Positions 1 to 6,519 of a stretch of DNA of 11,205 nucleotides are shown in pieces. Both the position numbers and the translations under genes were made by a program. Position 1 is the first letter of the stretch. Each line of letters begins with the position of its first letter. This DNA is from Phycisphaerae bacterium (GTDB lineage: Bacteria > Planctomycetota > Phycisphaerae > Sedimentisphaerales > Anaerohalosphaeraceae), in NCBI GenBank assembly GCA_021736615.1, contig JAIPFN010000191.1, positions 1-11,205 of the forward strand. The letters run 5' to 3'. The notes under the pieces are model-generated. The model worked only from the letters and a program-made list of their open reading frames with translations. It searched no databases and was not told the origin of the DNA.

Positions 1-96
1 GTGTGAAGGTGTGAAGGTGTGAAGGTGTGAAGGTGTGAAGGTGTGAAGGTGTGAAGGTGTGAAGGTGTGAAGGTGTGAAGGTGCGAAGGTGTGAAG
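1..96. repeat. Tandem repeat of the 8-bp unit GTGTGAAG, 12 copies
   Basis: Twelve head-to-tail copies of GTGTGAAG fill the left edge. Copy 11 (81-88) has one substitution (GTGCGAAG), and the array ends at 96 before unrelated G-rich sequence. The array starts at the first base of the window, so its true length is unknown. The unit is not a multiple of three. The plus strand hits TGA in the repeat, while the minus strand is open and would read as a Leu-His-Thr-Phe-Thr-Pro-Ser-His octapeptide repeat, but no start or gene signals accompany it. It is best read as a simple-sequence (slippage) array. Confidence 0.95.
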
Positions 97-366
97 GTTA
101 AGAGTTGGGGCGAGTGGCAGCGGATGTGTGATGGCGCTGAGGTGTCGAGGTTGCGGGCTGGGCGGATTGGATGAAGAAATCGATTGCCGGTAGATGAGAG
201 CCTGGGGTTTATGTGGGGGTGTTTGTGGTGTCTTGATTGGTTTGGGGGAAAGGTGCGTTTCCAGCTGATCAGGGGTATTTAGCTGGTTAGGCTATTTTCT
301 TGTACGCTTGGGGTGCGAAAATGTAAGTCCTTACTGGCAATGCACTTAAGGCCTATTCTTTATTGT

Positions 367-395
367 TTGACTCCTGTTTATTTTTCGCTTATAAC
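367..395 (+). promoter_or_regulatory. Orphan sigma-70-like promoter
   Basis: TTGACT (367-372) is separated by exactly 17 bases from TATAAC (390-395), five of six consensus matches in each box. No plus-strand gene follows; the next gene, ending at 652, is on the other strand. A transcript would start near 402. It could be a chance match in AT-rich DNA or drive a short RNA ending at the CCCC/GGGG-T5 element at 450-470. Confidence 0.35.
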
Positions 396-449
396 TCCTT
401 GCCTGCAAAGGGTTTAATTCTGGACCTGCTTTTTTTATTGCATGATCTG

Positions 450-470
450 CCCCGATAGGTAGGGGTTTTT
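450..470 (+). terminator. Weak terminator-like hairpin
   Basis: CCCC (450-453), an 8-base loop and GGGG (462-465) are followed directly by TTTTT (466-470). The stem is only 4 bp (5 with a G-T wobble), so it is weak alone. Its position about 50 bases downstream of the promoter-like pair at 367-395 is what makes it notable. Confidence 0.25.
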
Positions 471-522
471 GATTTATAATTTATGATTTATGATTGATGA
501 TTTGTTTTTGCTAAGTTCATTC

Positions 523-553
523 GGTGGGTAAAAGAAAAGCGTTTTTACCCACC
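523..553. repeat. Perfect 11-bp inverted repeat
   Basis: GGTGGGTAAAA (523-533) and TTTTACCCACC (543-553) are exact reverse complements separated by 9 bases. It lies about 100 bp past the stop of the minus-strand operon and could act as a terminator hairpin or RNA-stabilising structure, though it lacks a clean T-run on either strand. A second small hairpin, CCTGG (557-561) and CCAGG (568-572), follows immediately, so the pair may be one intergenic repeat element. Confidence 0.6.
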
Positions 554-651
554 CTACCTGGCTACCACCAGGCACAGGACTGGCACAGGGATCAGCAGGT
601 AACGATACAGCAAGCAGAGTGATTCCTCTGTCCGGCTTTATCGCAGGCAAT

Positions 652-1374
652 TTAGAACTTGTCTTTCTTTGACCTTAGTTTTGCAATTATTTCATCCGGT
701 TGAGCATCCGGCATTCCCAAAGTTTTTTTTATTGCCGGGTCATCAGACCGCAGAAAGATGTTTGATGTCTTTTCGCAAGCAATGGTCGACGGCATTGCAG
801 GGGGTGTGGTTTGAGGATCAATCGTTAGTGCGAAGCGGTAATTTTCCTCCGTATAGTCATGGCCAGGATAAACCAGCGTATTGTTCGGCAGGTCGGCTAG
901 CGACGAGAGGGACTGCCACATCGTTTTTGCATCGCATTCGAATATCCGCCCGCAGCCGCCGATGAACATTGTATCGCCGGTAAAGAGCATCCCGGCGGCA
1001 TTGGCATCTGAAGGGGCGACATAGTAGCACACAGATGATGAAGTATGCCCGGGCGTGGCGATGACTCTAATTTTCTCGCTGCCAAAATCCAGTATATCGC
1101 CTCCAGTGACAAGCCGGTCGGTCTCTGGGATTCTTTTTTTGTCGGGGCTTATTATCGTACAGCCGGTTTTCTTTTTTAGCTTTTTCGCTGCCGACGAATG
1201 GTCGTAATGATGATGTGTTATAAGAACCGAGTCCAGCCGAAGCCCTCTACTGTCAAGGGCCTTCAGAATACCGCAGCTATCGCCGCAGTCAATAGCTACG
1301 GTATTGGTTTGGTCATAGAGAAACAAATAAAAATAGTTGTCTCCAAAAGCTTCGATTGTGATTACTTCACTCAT
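652..1374 (-). CDS. Glyoxalase II-type metallo-beta-lactamase-fold hydrolase
   Basis: This 240-residue protein is a metallo-beta-lactamase-fold hydrolase of the hydroxyacylglutathione hydrolase (glyoxalase II) branch, which hydrolyses S-D-lactoylglutathione and related thioesters. Seen: the binuclear metal motif THHHYDH (His54, His56, Asp58, His59), a third His in TPGH (His110), the bridging Asp in FTGDT (Asp134) and a late His in PGHDYTEEN (His172). Glyoxalase II signatures include GGCGRIFE (141-146 region) and the C-terminal NIFLR. Length matches the family (about 250). There is no signal peptide, so it should be cytoplasmic. The start is 8 bp after the M56 gene's stop with no clear ribosome-binding site, suggesting translational coupling. 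Sitting in a BlaI/BlaR-like operon where a beta-lactamase is often found is suggestive, but its motifs favour thioesters over beta-lactams. The exact substrate is unproven; planctomycetes may use other thiols. Confidence 0.88.
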   Translation of the reverse strand: MSEVITIEAFGDNYFYLFLYDQTNTVAIDCGDSCGILKALDSRGLRLDSVLITHHHYDHSSAAKKLKKKTGCTIISPDKKRIPETDRLVTGGDILDFGSEKIRVIATPGHTSSSVCYYVAPSDANAAGMLFTGDTMFIGGCGRIFECDAKTMWQSLSSLADLPNNTLVYPGHDYTEENYRFALTIDPQTTPPAMPSTIACEKTSNIFLRSDDPAIKKTLGMPDAQPDEIIAKLRSKKDKF

Positions 1375-1382
1375 AAGCTGTA

Positions 1383-4300
1383 TTATTCATTTTTCGGCTT
1401 GGAATTCAAATACAATTTCCAAAGTTTCTCGATCTTTGAGTGGTCCATCAAACCCTGTTTGTTTTCCAGTGCCTTGCCGGACTTTAATGATAAATCCCCG
1501 TTTTTGGCGTCCTTAAACAGCGGGTCGGCTATTATCGTGTTTGCCGGGATCTTGATGTCTTTGGTGTTTTCTTTGTTGTTGTAGAATGTGTTTTGCAGGA
1601 GCGTGTTATTGTTTTCACCATTGTCGGAGTAGACTATTACACCGGTTGGATTGTCTTGTATGATGTTGTCATTTATTTTCAGCCTGCATGAACCCCGCAT
1701 CGCAATCGCGGCGTATTGAGATTTAAGAATAACATTGTTTTCGACAATCACATTCGCACTTGCAAAGCCGCTTATGCCTACACCGTTGCCGATCAATACA
1801 TTGTTAGCGACGCGGCCGCTGCCGGTTCTGTTGCCAAGATAGACGCCGCGGTTTGCATTATTGACGATAAGATTATCGAGCATGTTGAGTTTGCCGCCGG
1901 TGCTTCTTACCGCGTGTTTGCCGGAGTTAGCGATATAGTTTCCGATCACGTCGGCAGAGGCACCGGAGTAAAGTATTATCCCCTGGCTCTTGCACTTGGT
2001 GATCACGCAATTGGTCATCACCCCTTCGGTTCCTTCGCTGAAACAGACCGTATAATCAAACCCGTCAAACTGGCAGCTATCCAAATACATCTTAGAGAAA
2101 CCGTAGGCCCGGGCAGCGGTCGGCGACTGGCGGAAATTTCCGAGCGGGGCGAACACGCAATCTTTTATCGTGGCTTTGCAATCCTTAACAGCAATGGCCG
2201 AGGCATACTCAATACGGTCGCTTGTGGCGAGCTTCCACTTGATTGTAATACCTTCGACAGTAACGTCACCTTTGCTAGCGGTATCGATAAACAAAGCAGG
2301 ATCATTGGCGGTGACCTCAAGGACGCATTCGCCTTTAGCCTCAGCTTTGAGCGTAAGGGGCTTTGTGATCTTGATCGGCTCTGTGTAGATACCTTTCGGC
2401 ACTGTAACGGTTGTATTCGGTTTCGCATTGTCTATTATTGACTGGAGGCTTACAGCGGCTTTTGGATTTGAATATATCTGGAGAGACTCATTAAATTCTT
2501 TTAGAATCATATCCCGAATTTGGGCTGGCGTCATCTTTTCGAGCTTTTTTAAATTTTCTTCGTATTTGGCTAAAAATCCGCTGCCTGCACCTGCAACGTC
2601 AATTTTGTGCTCTATGGCATACTTTGATATTAGAAGATGGTTACGGGTGAACAGGATTATTTCTTCAACGAGTTTTGCAAGCTCTTGACCTTCTGCGTTT
2701 TTCCAGCGGACAATCCTTATGTTCATTTCCTTTATGCCCAACTCCTCGGCTGACATTGTTCTGGAATCCTGCAATCTTCTTAAAACTTCCTTGATATGAA
2801 TATCCAGCTTCAAATCTCCATCCTTGACGATCAGATCATAGAAAATCCCAGTATTATACTTTCCACTCGACACGATTAACACAACATGACATTTCCTGTC
2901 TCCGGTTTTTCTGAAATCTACAAGTATAGGTTCTGCGACAAGATTTTCACCCTTGCAAAACATATCCGATTTTGCCAGTTTCGTAAATTCGGCAAGCTGC
3001 TCGTCGTTATCATAAACAACAGCCTGACGCATCAATTCAACATCACCGGTCCGGGTCGCTCGCCACCACTTAGCAATAACCTCGGCGGCCTTGGATTTGT
3101 CTATGGTGACTTCGTCAGTAAAAACCACTTCCTTAAACTTCAAATCCCTTGCCCATGTCACCAGAACGGTTTTAGTTCTCTTAACATCATCAGCTTTCAT
3201 ACTGGGATCGGACAAAGTAACCTGAAAGATTTTCTCCGACCGCTCCTTAATTTCCGCTAGTGCAAAATATAAATCTTCAAAACTTTTGATCTTTTTACCG
3301 GCCAGCACTAACTCGCCATCACCATAAACAAGAGGCACGTATTTCTGATTATCTAGTACAGATTCTGAATTTGCAGGTTGACTGCCTTTGGTATTCATCG
3401 CAAAACACAGCGGCAGCACGGCGGCAAAGATCACCAGCATTGTAATTACTACTGTCTGCCAGGCCGGTTTGGATTTGCGGCTTTCTTCTTTGCCGACGAG
3501 GCGGGCAATGCGATCGAAGAAGTTTCCGCCGGTTGCGGCGACTGCCAGCCGCCGGTTGGCCGCTTTTATCTCTTCCATAGTTGTCAGTGCCCTTGCATAC
3601 TTAAGGCTGTCGCCGGTAACTCGAACGGCGATATCGTCGCAGCAGTTCTCGCGTTCTGCTCTGATCTTTCTGGAAACATACCAGGCGGCCGGGTGATAAA
3701 ACAATAGTATGTCAATTGCCGTCTGGATCAGGTTGACAAGATAGTCATTGCGCTTAATATGAGCAAGCTCGTGTGCCAGTATCATTTCAAGCTGCTCGGC
3801 AGACAATCCCGTCAGCGCACTAGCCGGCAAAAGTACCACGGGCTTAAAGGCCCCGATAACGGTAGGCACCGTCACCAGCGCAGATTCGACTATTTCTATC
3901 GTACGCTTAACTGCAAGCGACCTTGCAAGCCGGGCAAGCTTATCGGCTATGAGATCATCAACAGGTTTGACCATAACCCGGCGTAACCTGCGAAGCTGGG
4001 CCCATCCCCCAAGATGCCACACGCTAAGAACCAAAACCCCGACAATCCACGCAATCGCAAGGTATGGTCCTGCGATCTCGATCTTCTCGCCGATACTGGA
4101 AGCGTTTGCGGCGGGCTCATCAATGACAGTAACAACGGGCACCGCTACAGCCTCGGCAACCTCAGACACGACAGCAGGGGCAGTTAACGGCATTTCGCTG
4201 GAAGTAACGACCCCGGCAGGTATCTGAGATACAGGCCCCTCTGGAGCAGCGGCAGGGGCAACCTGTTCAGCGCCGCCGGAGACAAAGACCGTAACAGCGG

Positions 4301-4490
4301 CAGCGATCACCATAAGCAGCAAAGCCGAAACCGCAGCATTATAACGCACCTGCGCCCGGCGATTCCGCAAAGCGACCATAACTACAGCAAACAAAATCGC
4401 GATTACCGTACACTGCCATAGCGAGTGCATAATCGCAAAACCGATCCGATTGACTATTGGATTATCCAGTATTTGTTGAAGTGACATCAT
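1383..4490 (-). CDS. BlaR1-like M56 peptidase fused to ExbD-like and beta-helix domains
   Basis: This 1035-residue membrane sensor-peptidase is encoded directly after its partner repressor; the start overlaps the repressor stop by 4 bp (ATGA, 4487-4490), with AAGGAG about 9 bases upstream. Membrane segments lie near 17-40, 52-70, 140-160 and 346-365. The zinc peptidase core has HELAHIKRND (His240, Glu241, His244) and ERENCCDD, where Glu281 is the likely third ligand. A Pro/Ala/Val-rich linker spans about 75-130. After the last membrane segment come about 670 extracytoplasmic residues: an ExbD-like segment (about 388-458), a stretch at about 465-570 that resembles NTF2-like folds, a charged helical linker, and a right-handed parallel beta-helix (about 675-990) with Asn-rich turns, ending in the ADPLF...GDLSL pattern common in such helices. 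Canonical BlaR1 carries a penicillin-binding sensor here, so the ligand is probably different, perhaps a glycan. The peptidase and helix calls are firm; the middle-domain calls are inference. Confidence 0.9.
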   Translation of the reverse strand: MMSLQQILDNPIVNRIGFAIMHSLWQCTVIAILFAVVMVALRNRRAQVRYNAAVSALLLMVIAAAVTVFVSGGAEQVAPAAAPEGPVSQIPAGVVTSSEMPLTAPAVVSEVAEAVAVPVVTVIDEPAANASSIGEKIEIAGPYLAIAWIVGVLVLSVWHLGGWAQLRRLRRVMVKPVDDLIADKLARLARSLAVKRTIEIVESALVTVPTVIGAFKPVVLLPASALTGLSAEQLEMILAHELAHIKRNDYLVNLIQTAIDILLFYHPAAWYVSRKIRAERENCCDDIAVRVTGDSLKYARALTTMEEIKAANRRLAVAATGGNFFDRIARLVGKEESRKSKPAWQTVVITMLVIFAAVLPLCFAMNTKGSQPANSESVLDNQKYVPLVYGDGELVLAGKKIKSFEDLYFALAEIKERSEKIFQVTLSDPSMKADDVKRTKTVLVTWARDLKFKEVVFTDEVTIDKSKAAEVIAKWWRATRTGDVELMRQAVVYDNDEQLAEFTKLAKSDMFCKGENLVAEPILVDFRKTGDRKCHVVLIVSSGKYNTGIFYDLIVKDGDLKLDIHIKEVLRRLQDSRTMSAEELGIKEMNIRIVRWKNAEGQELAKLVEEIILFTRNHLLISKYAIEHKIDVAGAGSGFLAKYEENLKKLEKMTPAQIRDMILKEFNESLQIYSNPKAAVSLQSIIDNAKPNTTVTVPKGIYTEPIKITKPLTLKAEAKGECVLEVTANDPALFIDTASKGDVTVEGITIKWKLATSDRIEYASAIAVKDCKATIKDCVFAPLGNFRQSPTAARAYGFSKMYLDSCQFDGFDYTVCFSEGTEGVMTNCVITKCKSQGIILYSGASADVIGNYIANSGKHAVRSTGGKLNMLDNLIVNNANRGVYLGNRTGSGRVANNVLIGNGVGISGFASANVIVENNVILKSQYAAIAMRGSCRLKINDNIIQDNPTGVIVYSDNGENNNTLLQNTFYNNKENTKDIKIPANTIIADPLFKDAKNGDLSLKSGKALENKQGLMDHSKIEKLWKLYLNSKPKNE

Positions 4491-4876
4491 TTTTCTTCTC
4501 CTTCCAGCTCATCGAGCATTCTCTTTATCCGCTTGAGCTCGGCCTGAGGAACCTGCTTTTCCTCAAGTGCCTGCATGACCAGCTTCTGAGCCGACCCGCC
4601 GAACGCCTTGTCGACAAGATCGGCAGCAAGACTTTTTTGCACGCTAGCCTCTTCGGCAGCTGCACTATATATATGTGTCCGTTGCGAAGTGTCGCGGGTA
4701 ACAAGCCCCTTTTCAAGCATGATCTGCATGAACTTAAGCGTGGTCGTATAGCCGGTGTCCGACTCCTGACAAACAAATTCGTTCACCCGCCGAACACTGC
4801 TGGGGCCGTGATCCCACAAAATTCGCAAAATCTCAAGCTCCCTGTCGGTCGGATTACTTGCCTTTTGTCGTGCCAT
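4487..4876 (-). CDS. BlaI/MecI/CopY-family transcriptional repressor
   Basis: A 129-residue winged-helix repressor of the BlaI/MecI (Penicillinase_R) family. These proteins bind dyad operators as dimers and are inactivated when the partner M56 membrane protease is triggered. Seen: the N-terminal TDRELEILRILWDHGPSS, the recognition-helix region YTTTLKFMQIMLEKGLV, then a wing and a charged helical C-terminus for dimerisation. The reading frame is open up to 5029, but the ATG at 4876 is preferred: it is preceded by AAGGAG with a 6-7-base spacer and gives the usual family length of about 125. It overlaps the M56 gene by 4 bp and starts 91 bp after the small membrane-protein gene. That gap contains the palindrome ACAATTGT (4914-4921), within TACAATTGT on the minus strand, recalling the TACA/TGTA cores of bla operators. 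The better operator candidate is at 5353-5389. Confidence 0.93.
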   Translation of the reverse strand: MARQKASNPTDRELEILRILWDHGPSSVRRVNEFVCQESDTGYTTTLKFMQIMLEKGLVTRDTSQRTHIYSAAAEEASVQKSLAADLVDKAFGGSAQKLVMQALEEKQVPQAELKRIKRMLDELEGEEK

Positions 4877-4967
4877 ATTTTTCTCCTTGAGAAAACGATT
4901 CCTAATGACAAAAACAATTGTATTTGAAAATCTGGTTTTAAATTGCCCGGTAAAAATACTCAACAGA

Positions 4968-5264
4968 TTATGACAATCTATCCTTCTTCCTGCAAAACAG
5001 GCTGGCGACGCAACCAATAAACGCACCAATCACAACCCACTGAATGAGACCTGCAAGGATTAAAGGCAAAATATTAATGGTCACCCCCATAACTTTAAGC
5101 AGCAGAACACCAGAATAATTCAAATAGTAAAACAGCAGCATCAGTGCAAAGCTGACATCTTGATCGTTTATTCCATGGACCGCGTCAATAATCAGCAACA
5201 CCGCACCAAACAACAAATGCCCAACCACCAGAGCCAAACTTACTTTCAAAACCATACGCTTCAT
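4968..5264 (-). CDS. Small three-helix membrane protein of unknown function
   Basis: A 98-residue, very hydrophobic protein that I do not recognise. The reading frame extends upstream to 5375, but the ATG at 5264 is chosen because GGAG sits 7-8 bases before it and because the upstream part overlaps the promoter and operator at 5347-5389. The product has a basic start (MKRMVLK), membrane segments near 5-27, 36-57 and 61-85, and a basic tail (CRKKDRLS). It is the first gene of the probable operon, 91 bp ahead of the BlaI-type repressor. Its position suggests an inner-membrane partner or output of the BlaI/M56 system, but nothing in the sequence proves that. No charged catalytic or transport motif is visible. 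Confidence 0.7.
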   Translation of the reverse strand: MKRMVLKVSLALVVGHLLFGAVLLIIDAVHGINDQDVSFALMLLFYYLNYSGVLLLKVMGVTINILPLILAGLIQWVVIGAFIGCVASLFCRKKDRLS

Positions 5265-5346
5265 TTTATTCTCCAATCTGCCCATTGCTGCGAAATCCAT
5301 TCCCCAGGCAAGGTTCAAAATGCAATACATCGCATAATCACAGAAT

Positions 5347-5375
5347 AAAGTATACGAATTCCTTCGTAATGTCAA
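5347..5375 (-). promoter_or_regulatory. Sigma-70-like promoter of the BlaI/M56 operon
   Basis: On the minus strand a perfect -35 box TTGACA (5375-5370) is followed after 17 bases by TACTTT (5352-5347), or after 15 bases by the stronger hexamer TATACT (5354-5349). Transcription would start near 5340, about 75 bases before the ATG at 5264. The promoter lies inside the dyad pair at 5353-5389, as expected for a repressed promoter. Confidence 0.7.
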
Positions 5376-5389
5376 CGAAAAAATTCGTA
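5353..5389. promoter_or_regulatory. Two 16-bp dyads forming a candidate repressor operator
   Basis: TACGAATTCCTTCGTA (5353-5368) is a dyad with perfect 6-bp half-sites TACGAA/TTCGTA around 4 bases. AACGAAAAAATTCGTA (5374-5389) is a second copy with one half-site mismatch. Their ACGAA-N4-TTCGT cores start at 5354 and 5375, 21 bp apart, two helical turns, so two dimers would bind the same DNA face. Seen as a whole, the block is also one large inverted repeat with 15-base arms and 13 matches. It covers the -35 box and the spacer up to the -10. The obvious candidate ligand is the BlaI-type repressor encoded as the second gene of the operon, giving autoregulation. Known BlaI/MecI sites are also paired dyads, but with TACA/TGTA cores. 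Confidence 0.7.
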
Positions 5390-5449
5390 CTTTAAGAAAA
5401 AAAACGAGACAAGGCCCTTAAGTCCTTATCTGGGGAGACTTTACAGAAT

Positions 5450-5482
5450 AAAAAAACTGACCGCTAATCGCTAATTGCCAGT
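5450..5482 (-). terminator. Possible weak terminator after the PGRP-like gene
   Basis: On the minus strand ACTGGC (5482-5477) can pair with GTCAGT (5461-5456) around a 15-base loop containing two direct copies of ATTAGCG, followed by a T-run. The 6-bp stem includes one G-T wobble and the loop is long, so this is weak. Its place, about 10 bases past the stop of the gene ending at 5493, fits. Confidence 0.3.
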
Positions 5483-5492
5483 CGCTCCTGAC

Positions 5493-6014
5493 CTATATCT
5501 GCCAGTTGACAGGATACCGTATCCTGGCCGGAGAGATATCGTGCAGTCTGCTAAGCTTTTCGACTAGTTGCGTAGCTCTGGAGATCTGGAGATTTGTAGG
5601 GTGAGAATTTCCGGCATCATTGATGATGCAGATACGAATGATTTTTTGGCCCTGCTCGATATCAAGCGAGCACGGTTTCTGGCTTTTCCATTTGCTGGTA
5701 GCTTCGATGAAACCCTCTTTACCGCAGCCTGCGTTACCTATCGCAAAGTGAAGCTGGCTCTTGCTGTTGCTTACGAGCCTGTCAAAATCACATACAGAGT
5801 CGTCATTACAATAGACCTCGACGCCATCCCAGTCAGTGGTCTTGCCGCCCTTGGCGATGTCTGTGCGAACCGGTGCAAGGACGCTAAGTTTTTTAAGTGA
5901 AAAAGGACCGTCGGCAAGCGGCTGATCATCCAGTGCTATAAGGACAAAAGCCCCGATCGTCATGGATACAACGAGAGCACATATTACTTTAAAAGTCCTG
6001 TGTTGGTCTTTCAT
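5493..6014 (-). CDS. Membrane-anchored, catalytically degenerate PGRP/amidase_2-like protein
   Basis: A 173-residue protein with an N-terminal anchor (about 8-28), a short linker and a domain matching the peptidoglycan-recognition/N-acetylmuramoyl-L-alanine amidase fold in order: WDGVEV (62-67), FDR, LHFAIGN (88-94, like YHFVIGN), EATSKWKSQK (like the GPRWRKQK region), IRICIIND (like IGICLVGD) and ISPARI (like IPPSRI). The zinc residues are gone: the usual HHS pair aligns with Tyr68-Cys69, the GH of the GHRD motif aligns with Tyr-Pro, and the protein ends before the family's usual C-terminal Cys-Pro-Gly ligand. It is therefore probably a binding protein or pseudoenzyme facing the periplasm. 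The fold call rests on my alignment by eye. The start is uncertain: in-frame ATGs at 6053 and 6065 and a TTG at 6101 exist, none with a good ribosome-binding site; 6014 places the basic residues directly before the anchor. Confidence 0.65.
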   Translation of the reverse strand: MKDQHRTFKVICALVVSMTIGAFVLIALDDQPLADGPFSLKKLSVLAPVRTDIAKGGKTTDWDGVEVYCNDDSVCDFDRLVSNSKSQLHFAIGNAGCGKEGFIEATSKWKSQKPCSLDIEQGQKIIRICIINDAGNSHPTNLQISRATQLVEKLSRLHDISPARIRYPVNWQI

Positions 6015-6065
6015 ACAAACTAATTCCCGGAACGTAGATTGCTGCATTGTCATTAAATCAATCAT

Positions 6066-6445
6066 CCGGTTACCCCGGATTCTAAGACTAGTATCGGTCA
6101 ATTACACGCCAAATATTAAAATTTTAAGAAAAATTATTGATACTAAAAAAAGCCAAAAAAACCGTGACAAGCCTGTGAGTTTTAAGTTACTGCTATTAAT
6201 CACGTTACAATATTTTAGTCCCAGAAAAATCGCCGCCCTGTTAGTGATATTTTTCGCTAATTTTAAAGTCACAGCGAACTTCGAAAGGTTATCAGGACGT
6301 AAACGGAAAAAAACTGCAATATATAAAATTTAAATTCCAATAAAACGCATCAACACAATTAAATCTGAACAAAAAAATCAATATTTGATAACCCGCAACA
6401 TAAATTCCGTCACAACATTAATTATTTAGAGTTAAAACTCTTTCC
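6066..6445. other. AT-rich divergent intergenic region
   Basis: About 380 bases between the minus-strand PGRP-like gene and plus-strand recQ are strongly AT-rich, with A- and T-runs. Some plus-strand stretches are open but translate to low-complexity, Lys-rich sequence without start signals. One 7-bp inverted repeat, GAAAAAT (6224-6230) and ATTTTTC (6249-6255), is visible. No clear promoter for the leftward gene was found. Confidence 0.6.
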
Positions 6446-6473
6446 TTGACAAAAAATCTTTGATATCTATACT
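6446..6473 (+). promoter_or_regulatory. Sigma-70-like promoter of recQ
   Basis: A perfect TTGACA (6446-6451) is followed after 16 bases by TATACT (6468-6473), five of six matches to TATAAT. Transcription would begin near 6480, about 40 bases before the ATG at 6520. This also argues against translation starting at the in-frame ATG at 6460, which lies upstream of the start of transcription. No operator-like dyad was seen. Confidence 0.75.
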
Positions 6474-6519
6474 GATAAGTGCGTTCAAACCGCTTATAAC
6501 TATTCACCAAGAGTTCCGT

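Larger units (their letters stand above)
97..651. other. Gene-free region with hairpins and an orphan promoter-like site
   Basis: I see no gene in these 555 bases. The first 170 or so are G/T-rich on the plus strand. Positions 367-395 hold a promoter-like pair and 450-470 a short GC stem followed by T5, both listed separately. Positions 471-500 are a low-complexity ATTTATGATT-like tract. Inverted repeats lie at 523-553 and 557-572. The sequence from 651 back to 523 is the 3' flank of the minus-strand hydrolase gene ending at 652. Confidence 0.7.

Noticed and set aside
1..96. CRISPR array
   Set aside because: The units are 8 bp and directly adjacent, with no spacers.
652..1374. True beta-lactamase in a bla operon
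   Set aside because: The GGCGR and NIFLR signatures and the lack of a signal peptide point to the glyoxalase II branch.
1716..2441. A 241-codon plus-strand open frame opposite the beta-helix
   Set aside because: It is a shadow of the minus-strand gene; the beta-helix repeats and operon context support the minus strand.
4877..5029. N-terminal extension of the BlaI-type repressor to 5029
   Set aside because: The ATG at 4876 has a strong AAGGAG site and gives the family length; the extension overlaps the end of the membrane-protein gene.
5265..5375. N-terminal extension of the small membrane protein to 5375
   Set aside because: It would run through the promoter and dyads; the ATG at 5264 has its own ribosome-binding site.
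6102..6333. Short plus-strand coding stretch in the AT-rich spacer
   Set aside because: It has Lys-rich low-complexity translation, no start signals, and the only ATG lies inside the opposing gene.
6460..6519. Upstream ATG for recQ at 6460
   Set aside because: It lies between the -35 and -10 boxes, upstream of the expected transcription start.
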